From positions 1 through 10,494 of the forward strand of contig CALKKN010000295.1 in assembly GCA_937995275.1 (NCBI GenBank): 10,494 nucleotides of DNA, given 5' to 3'. Below the pieces are notes generated by a model, which saw only the letters and a list, made by a program, of their open reading frames with translations, was not told the DNA's origin and searched no databases. This DNA is from an uncultured Lysobacterales bacterium (GTDB lineage Bacteria; Pseudomonadota; Gammaproteobacteria; Xanthomonadales; SZUA-36). Of this stretch, positions 6,295-10,494 are shown in pieces. Made by a program: the position numbers and the translations under genes. Each line of letters opens with the position of its first letter. The first letter of the stretch is position 1.

Positions 6295-7299
6295 CTAAAT
6301 CACCGGCAACTTCTTGAGCAGCGCCGCCAGGTCGCCCCTCATGAAATTCTTCGGCTGGTACGTGGGATCGCCGCAGATCCGCTCCTTGATGCTGCTGTCG
6401 AACAGGAGTCCCTTCGTACCCACCTCCACAAGCCTCAGGTCGGTCGGCAGCGGCCAGTCCCGGCTGGAATCATGCAGTTTGCCCAACGGATTGCCGTTGG
6501 GCGTGTAGGTGGGCTGTTGCTTGAAATGGAGGCCGGCCGATTCCGCGCGTGTCTGCATCCAGTCCAGCGCCAGATCGGACAGGGCGGAGTCCGCGTAGCC
6601 GCCGCCGACATCCGAATGCACGCCCGGGAACCAAACCTGCTCGAGTGTCTGCACTTGCGTCGCCGAGCTGGATTGAGTCCACAGCGTGGGCTCGAAGGCT
6701 TCGCGCTGTTCGTCCAGCGCCACGGCGTGGTACGCGTACTTGACGAGCGGATTGATCTTGGTGTCGTGGAATTCGTTGCGCCATTGGCTGATCTTCTTCC
6801 CGACAAAGCCCGCCGGAATCCCCAGCGCACCGACTGTGTCCCAGACGCCAATGAAATGAACTTCCTGGGTGGCCGAGTACTTCTGCCGGAAATTCTTCAT
6901 TTGGTTTGTATCCGGGTGGCGGTTGTCGACGTAGTACTTCATCGCCCGTTCGATCTCGCCGGAGTGCTGAGGCCGCAGGAGCCCGCACTTGTAGATCATG
7001 CCGCCCAAGCTGCGGGCCGTATAAGCCCCGCGGCTGAAGCCGAACAGGAATACCCGGGAATTCGGCTGGTAGTTCTCCACCAGGAACCGGTAGGCCTGCT
7101 TGATGTTCTCCTTGACGCCCAAACCGGTCGAACCACCGATGATCTGGTCAACCTTGCCGCCGGTGCCCACCCCCTGATCGTAGTAAACGATCTGGGACTT
7201 GAAATCGTTGACGAGGTTTCTCGCCAGCTTGACGACGTTGGTCGGGTACTCGGCATCCGGCCGATTCCAGGTTCCATCCAGGCACACTACCAGGTTCAT
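6295..7299 (-). CDS. DUF2235 alpha/beta hydrolase (Tle1-like phospholipase catalytic domain)
   Basis: A 334-residue protein made almost entirely of the DUF2235 domain, the catalytic domain of type VI secretion phospholipase effector Tle1. It starts VVCLDGTWNRPD (4-15), typical of the family. The nucleophile elbow GFSRGAYTAR (87-96) contains Ser89. GVWDTVGALG (151-160), HAVALDEQR (191-199) and FPGVHSDVGGGY (224-235) are the remaining conserved blocks, with candidate catalytic Asp and His residues. There is no signal peptide or membrane segment. Tle1 effectors are usually much larger, so this is a stand-alone domain and may be a cytoplasmic lipid esterase. AGAGGTG five bases before the ATG is a good ribosome site, and it overlaps the last codons of the small upstream frame. 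It is the last gene of the four-frame operon. Confidence 0.9.
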   Translation of the reverse strand: MNLVVCLDGTWNRPDAEYPTNVVKLARNLVNDFKSQIVYYDQGVGTGGKVDQIIGGSTGLGVKENIKQAYRFLVENYQPNSRVFLFGFSRGAYTARSLGGMIYKCGLLRPQHSGEIERAMKYYVDNRHPDTNQMKNFRQKYSATQEVHFIGVWDTVGALGIPAGFVGKKISQWRNEFHDTKINPLVKYAYHAVALDEQREAFEPTLWTQSSSATQVQTLEQVWFPGVHSDVGGGYADSALSDLALDWMQTRAESAGLHFKQQPTYTPNGNPLGKLHDSSRDWPLPTDLRLVEVGTKGLLFDSSIKERICGDPTYQPKNFMRGDLAALLKKLPVI

Positions 7300-7303
7300 G
7301 TGT

Positions 7304-7507
7304 TCACACCTCTATTCTGCCGTATGAGTTGGGAGAATTGCATATCAAGTCAAGGCTCCCCGGGTCGATCTCTTTGCACAGCCTGACCAGCGCATTGAAC
7401 TGGTGACCGGTAAAGCGGTTCGCTGTGGCTTGGTAAATGGCATGGTTGATCTGGCTGGCGTGGTCAGAGTCATCTCTATGGTCGGGGAAGCCCGGGGCAA
7501 ACCGCAT
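7304..7507 (-). CDS. Small hypothetical protein between the lipoprotein and hydrolase genes
   Basis: A 67-residue frame from an ATG at 7507 to TGA at 7304-7306. Its first 32 bases overlap the end of the lipoprotein gene in another frame, and it stops four bases before the hydrolase ATG. The product is polar, with no membrane segment or signal. The part from 29 on (ATANRFTGHQFNALVRLC) reads as a plausible amphipathic helix. Without this frame there would be a gap of about 176 bases in an otherwise seamless operon, which supports it being real. A weak GGCGG site lies upstream of the ATG. The TGHQFNAL stretch faintly recalls the start of small effector-associated domains, but it is too short to claim. 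It could also be a remnant or a non-coding spacer. Confidence 0.5.
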   Translation of the reverse strand: MRFAPGFPDHRDDSDHASQINHAIYQATANRFTGHQFNALVRLCKEIDPGSLDLICNSPNSYGRIEV

Positions 7508-8321
7508 CCTGTTCGGCCGCCGTCAGCGTCATTTGCCTGATCAACTTCAGAACCGTTTCGGACCCGGCACCCGGGCAAAGGTCGGTCAGAAGCGATTGTT
7601 GCAACACTTTGTCGCTGTGTAGATTGCTGTAGGTCTGGCGACAGGATGCTGCCTGGGTATTTGTCAGGAATACGTCATTCACCTCGACCCGCCCGCAGGC
7701 GTTGGCGAGGTTCTCCCAGGTGGCGAGGGCGCTGAAAGCGAGGTAGCCCCGCACCGGGTGGTTCGCCGGTGCTGACTCACGCGCCTGGTTCAGGTCGGTG
7801 AACGCCCCGGTGAGCTGTTCGATCACACCGTCGAAGTTTGCATCCGAGCACTCCAGCTTCGCCGGCATGGAATTATCGAAGCCATCACAGGAAAAAGTCC
7901 GTGTGCTCAGTTGTGCGTAAGCCTGGTCGTTCTTGATCAAACCGGGCATGGCCTTCATGAGCGCCTGGTCGCGGCTGCCCAGCGGCTCCTCGAGCGCTTG
8001 TGTCGAGGCATCCATGGCCTGCTGCCAGTTGTCCAGCCGCCAGTGCGACATGGATTTGATGGCGAGCGCGACGCCGTAAAGCTGGTCATCCCGTGCCTGC
8101 TGCAAAGCTTTGCTGTCGCCTTCCAGATTCTCGACGGAAACGATGGCGGCCGCATAGCCCGCCGAAGCGGCCAGGCTCTGCTCCGCGAAGCCCGGCTCGA
8201 AGCGGGCGCTGTTGTCGACCGAGGCCGCGTCACTGAAGGCGGACTGCGCCTCGCGCACGTGGTTGATGCTGGCACAGGACGACAACGTCAGTGCGATGAT
8301 GAATGGAATCAGGAATTTCAT
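7476..8321 (-). CDS. Cysteine-rich lipoprotein with TPR-like segment, unknown family
   Basis: A 281-residue exported lipoprotein. The N-terminus MKFLIPFIIALTLSSC is a short signal peptide ending in the lipobox LSSC, with lipidated Cys16 followed by Ala and Ser. This predicts an outer-membrane rather than inner-membrane location. The mature part is helical: residues 81-112 (ALAIKSMSHWRLDNWQQAMD within them) look like one tetratricopeptide-like helix pair. Six further cysteines (145, 158, 209, 227, 249, 275) could form three disulfides in the periplasm. I do not recognise the family. The ATG at 8321 overlaps the stop of the 595-residue gene as ATGA, and its site GGAAGGTGG lies inside that gene, so translation is probably coupled. 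Immunity proteins of Tle1-type phospholipases can be lipoproteins, so protection against the downstream hydrolase is one possible but untested role. Confidence 0.78.
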   Translation of the reverse strand: MKFLIPFIIALTLSSCASINHVREAQSAFSDAASVDNSARFEPGFAEQSLAASAGYAAAIVSVENLEGDSKALQQARDDQLYGVALAIKSMSHWRLDNWQQAMDASTQALEEPLGSRDQALMKAMPGLIKNDQAYAQLSTRTFSCDGFDNSMPAKLECSDANFDGVIEQLTGAFTDLNQARESAPANHPVRGYLAFSALATWENLANACGRVEVNDVFLTNTQAASCRQTYSNLHSDKVLQQSLLTDLCPGAGSETVLKLIRQMTLTAAEQDAVCPGLPRP

Positions 8322-10105
8322 GGCTGACCACCTTCCAGGCTCATAATGACGTCGTTAATAAACGCTTCCAGGGATACACCTTCATTGTTGTTGATCTTCT
8401 GAACGAGCCTGTCCAGCTCGGTCCTGATCCCGGTGAGGGCGGCGTCATCGACCGTGCGGGATGCGAGCAGCTCGACCAGGGCCTCGCTCGCATCAACCAG
8501 GAATTCCTCCTTGGCGAGCCGCCAGGCGACCTCGTCCCCATTGCCGAAGGCGGTCGAGAGCATGGCGTCGATAAGGGCCGCGATGAATGGATCTCCAGTG
8601 GGAAGATCCTTGACGAAACCGCTTTGTGTTGCCGCGGCCGTCATGGCCACGGAGACGAGTTGGACGGCCGTGCTGCGCGTGAGAAGCTGCTGGTCTCCCT
8701 TCTCCCTCAGCACGTTCACCACCGCTTCCACGATGCCTTTCAGTGGTGAACCGGAATCCGCCAGCGCCTGTTTCAACCAACCCGGATTGGATACGAGGTC
8801 ATACACGATGGAGGACGTGATGACTTCCAGGTCGTCCTCGGTAAACTTCGGCGACCAGTTGGAGCCCGCCGGCGGCGACTGGGTCAGCGTTTCCAGGGTG
8901 GATTTGACCGCGATCAGGGCCAGGTTGCGGTCCGGTGCCTGTCCCGGCGGCCAGAGCAACTCCAGGTGATCACCCGTGGCCCTGAGGATCAATCGGGTGG
9001 CTTCCGGAAGCGCGTTCCTGGCAAACAGCGCCTGCATGCCGGCCAGGTCGGTGGCGATCTGCGTGATCAGGGGTCCGAGCCTGGGGTTGTTGACGTCGAC
9101 CAGCTCTGGATGCTGGGCCACGGCCAACAGTGCGGCATCGGTCACCGACTCGAGGGTTGAGACTGAGAACACCCGTCTGAGCTCCCCTCGGTTGGTGTCT
9201 GCGATCGCGTTGATCAGGGCAGTGCCGACACCGGTGATGAGCGTGCTTTCACCCGGGTCATCGACGTCCAGGTAGCGGGCCGGGTCTGCAATCACCAGCT
9301 GGCCGGTGCTGGACAGCAGGCTCCGAAATACGACCTCACCCCAGGAGACGATCTGCTCCTCCCTGGTCAGGCTGGGTCCCCCGCCCGCGGTTCGCAACTC
9401 GCTGATTTTCGCAGCCACATCCTCGATCAGGCCCTTGGTTGCCGCCCTGATCAGCGTCTGCGACTTCTCGCTGTCCGTGAACAGATCCGGATTTTCGGCA
9501 ATCGATTCGATGGCCGCCACGAACAGCTTGCGGGGCAACTCCCCGACGTCCGCCTCCGTGAAGTCAACCGTGTCCAATCCCTCCAGGAAGCCCTTGATGG
9601 CGCGGCCCTGGGCCGAGTCGGTATCGAGCGCGCCCGGGATTTCCAGGAAGTAATCCACCCCGATCTCGACCAGGGTTCCCGCCATGCGCTTCAGCGTGGA
9701 TGGATTGGGATCACCACCCCGCTCCCATTGACGGATTGCGACCAGTGCGTTCAGTGAGCCCGCCTCGAAGACCGAGCCGTCAGCGGCAATCGCATGGCCT
9801 TTGTCGGTATCCCTGGGCGTGAACTTGTGCAGGCTATGGTACTCGAGGAGTTGAACCTCTTCTTCCGGTGTAAAGGGCTGGGCGCGTTGCGCCTTGTGCA
9901 CGAGTGCCACCAGTTGTTCCGGCTCCTCGGGTAAGTTGGCCAGGAAGAAAGACGTCGCCGCCGTGACATCGCTGGTGAACTGGAAGTCGAGGATAGGGAG
10001 CACCAGCGCGCGCCTGCGCGTCGCGTCGACATACGCCGCCCTGGCCTGCATGCCGAGTTTCAATGCGCCACGGATGGCGAAGAGGACAGTTTCCGAAGCT
10101 ATCAT
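8318..10105 (-). CDS. Large all-helical protein of unknown family (595 residues)
   Basis: First gene of the operon. The ATG at 10105 has GGGGGA about 5 bases upstream. A TTG-initiated extension to 10234 exists but has no such site. There is no signal peptide, no clear membrane segment and no recognisable nucleotide-binding or catalytic motif. The N-terminus (about 1-35) is basic and helical. FQFTSDVTAATSFF (41-54) and the stretch 95-130, with DKGHAIAADGSVFEAGSLNA, may form a small separate domain. From about 190 onward the protein consists of amphipathic helices, with a loosely recurring unit centred on an [N/H]-P-x-[L/W] turn (ENPDL 204-208, QHPEL 331-335, SNPGW 439-443), each followed by a hydrophobic helix. 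This suggests a scaffold or binding protein. Only four bases overlap the lipoprotein gene. I do not recognise the family and give no function. Confidence 0.8.
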   Translation of the reverse strand: MIASETVLFAIRGALKLGMQARAAYVDATRRRALVLPILDFQFTSDVTAATSFFLANLPEEPEQLVALVHKAQRAQPFTPEEEVQLLEYHSLHKFTPRDTDKGHAIAADGSVFEAGSLNALVAIRQWERGGDPNPSTLKRMAGTLVEIGVDYFLEIPGALDTDSAQGRAIKGFLEGLDTVDFTEADVGELPRKLFVAAIESIAENPDLFTDSEKSQTLIRAATKGLIEDVAAKISELRTAGGGPSLTREEQIVSWGEVVFRSLLSSTGQLVIADPARYLDVDDPGESTLITGVGTALINAIADTNRGELRRVFSVSTLESVTDAALLAVAQHPELVDVNNPRLGPLITQIATDLAGMQALFARNALPEATRLILRATGDHLELLWPPGQAPDRNLALIAVKSTLETLTQSPPAGSNWSPKFTEDDLEVITSSIVYDLVSNPGWLKQALADSGSPLKGIVEAVVNVLREKGDQQLLTRSTAVQLVSVAMTAAATQSGFVKDLPTGDPFIAALIDAMLSTAFGNGDEVAWRLAKEEFLVDASEALVELLASRTVDDAALTGIRTELDRLVQKINNNEGVSLEAFINDVIMSLEGGQP

Positions 10106-10133
10106 CGTGTTCCCCCGATCAGATTTTCGCTCT

Positions 10134-10161
10134 TTAATAGAAGTATAGACGGTACCGACAA
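10134..10161 (-). promoter_or_regulatory. Possible promoter of the hydrolase operon
   Basis: On the minus strand TTGTCG (10156-10161) is followed after 16 bases by TATTAA (10134-10139), in the most AT-rich part of the divergent gap. A second -10-like TATACT lies between the boxes. Transcription would begin about 20-25 bases before the ATG at 10105. Confidence 0.35.
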
Positions 10162-10279
10162 TTTCTCCCTTATCGAGCCAGAATGCCGAATGAAAATTCC
10201 GAAAACGCAGCGCGGGCCCTGAAGCCGGCAACAAGGGGTCGGATCCGATATCCGGAGTCCTCTCGGTAGTGACGCATAC

Positions 10280-10311
10280 TTGCCTGATATCCCGGAAGCG
10301 TGGTTTATACT
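10280..10311 (+). promoter_or_regulatory. Possible promoter of the exported protein, long spacer
   Basis: TTGCCT (10280-10285) and TATACT (10306-10311) are separated by 20 bases. The -10 box matches at five of six positions. So long a spacer is typical of MerR-family-activated promoters, but no clear dyad is seen between the boxes, so the -35 assignment may be wrong. Confidence 0.35.
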
Positions 10312-10336
10312 TCGCATCCCCTTCAGGAGCAAACCC

Positions 10337-10494
10337 ATGTTCGCCGTCATTGCATCACGTATTCGTCGTGTCCGCCCCTTCACCTGTGCAGTGCTTTTTG
10401 TGTTCCAGGTTTCAGCGGCATTCGCCGATGTGCCCATACTCCAGCCGGGCGCGCCCGGCGATACGCCGCGCCAAATCAGCCCCGCAGAGGCGAT
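10337..10494 (+). CDS. N-terminus of an exported protein, possibly DUF305 family (partial)
   Basis: The frame opens at an ATG with a good AGGAG site seven bases upstream and runs off the right edge after 52 codons. The first 30 residues form a Sec signal peptide: a basic stretch SRIRRVRP, a hydrophobic core CAVLFVFQV, and a likely cleavage after SAAFA. The mature start DVPILQPGAPGDTPRQISPA resembles, from memory, the N-terminal linker of periplasmic DUF305 proteins, whose conserved histidine motifs would lie beyond the window. The family call is therefore tentative, while export is well supported. The gene is divergent from the operon starting at 10105. Confidence 0.7.
   Translation, partial: MFAVIASRIRRVRPFTCAVLFVFQVSAAFADVPILQPGAPGDTPRQISPAEA

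Noticed and set aside
7461..7472. GGTCAGAGTC resembling the core of the dispersed repeat
   Set aside because: Only a short core is shared, with no similarity in the flanking bases. It lies within the small coding frame.
10102..10437. Minus-strand frame of 111 codons across the divergent gap
   Set aside because: It covers the promoters and the start of the oppositely oriented exported protein, and has no ribosome site or recognisable content.

Overview
The window looks like a piece of a high-GC gammaproteobacterial chromosome. By eye it is mostly GC-rich, and coding density is high. The acyltransferase at 1954-2850 resembles E. coli YihG over much of its length, as far as I remember that sequence. 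No rRNA, tRNA, CRISPR array, transposase or phage gene is visible. The genus cannot be fixed from the sequence alone.

Layout. A gene tail (to 109) faces a class I/II PLP aminotransferase on the minus strand (158-1501). Divergent from the aminotransferase is a tiny one-pass membrane protein with a coiled coil (1676-1879). A two-gene minus-strand unit follows: a protein with two cyclic-nucleotide-binding domains fused to a shortened FAD amine-oxidase-like domain (2891-4543), then the YihG-like lysophospholipid acyltransferase (1954-2850). This pair lies between two direct copies of a dispersed repeat that begins TGGGGTCAGAGTA (1890 and 4657), so it may have arrived or moved as a cassette. A 320-base leader region with hairpins precedes an AmpG-like MFS permease on the plus strand (4867-6195).

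The right-hand part is a compact minus-strand operon of four reading frames, 10105 down to 6295. In order of transcription they are: a 595-residue all-helical protein of unknown family, a cysteine-rich lipoprotein with a TPR-like segment, a 67-residue small protein, and a DUF2235 alpha/beta hydrolase of the Tle1 phospholipase type. The first two overlap as ATGA, the small frame overlaps the lipoprotein gene by 32 bases, and the hydrolase starts four bases after the small frame ends. Such packing suggests one functional unit. A lipoprotein beside a Tle1-like hydrolase recalls phospholipase effector/immunity pairs, but no secretion marker is visible and the large first protein is unexplained. 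This operon is my best candidate for an undescribed system. It is divergent from the start of an exported protein (10337 to the window end) that may belong to the DUF305 family.

All assignments come from reading motifs by eye. No searches or structure predictions were run.
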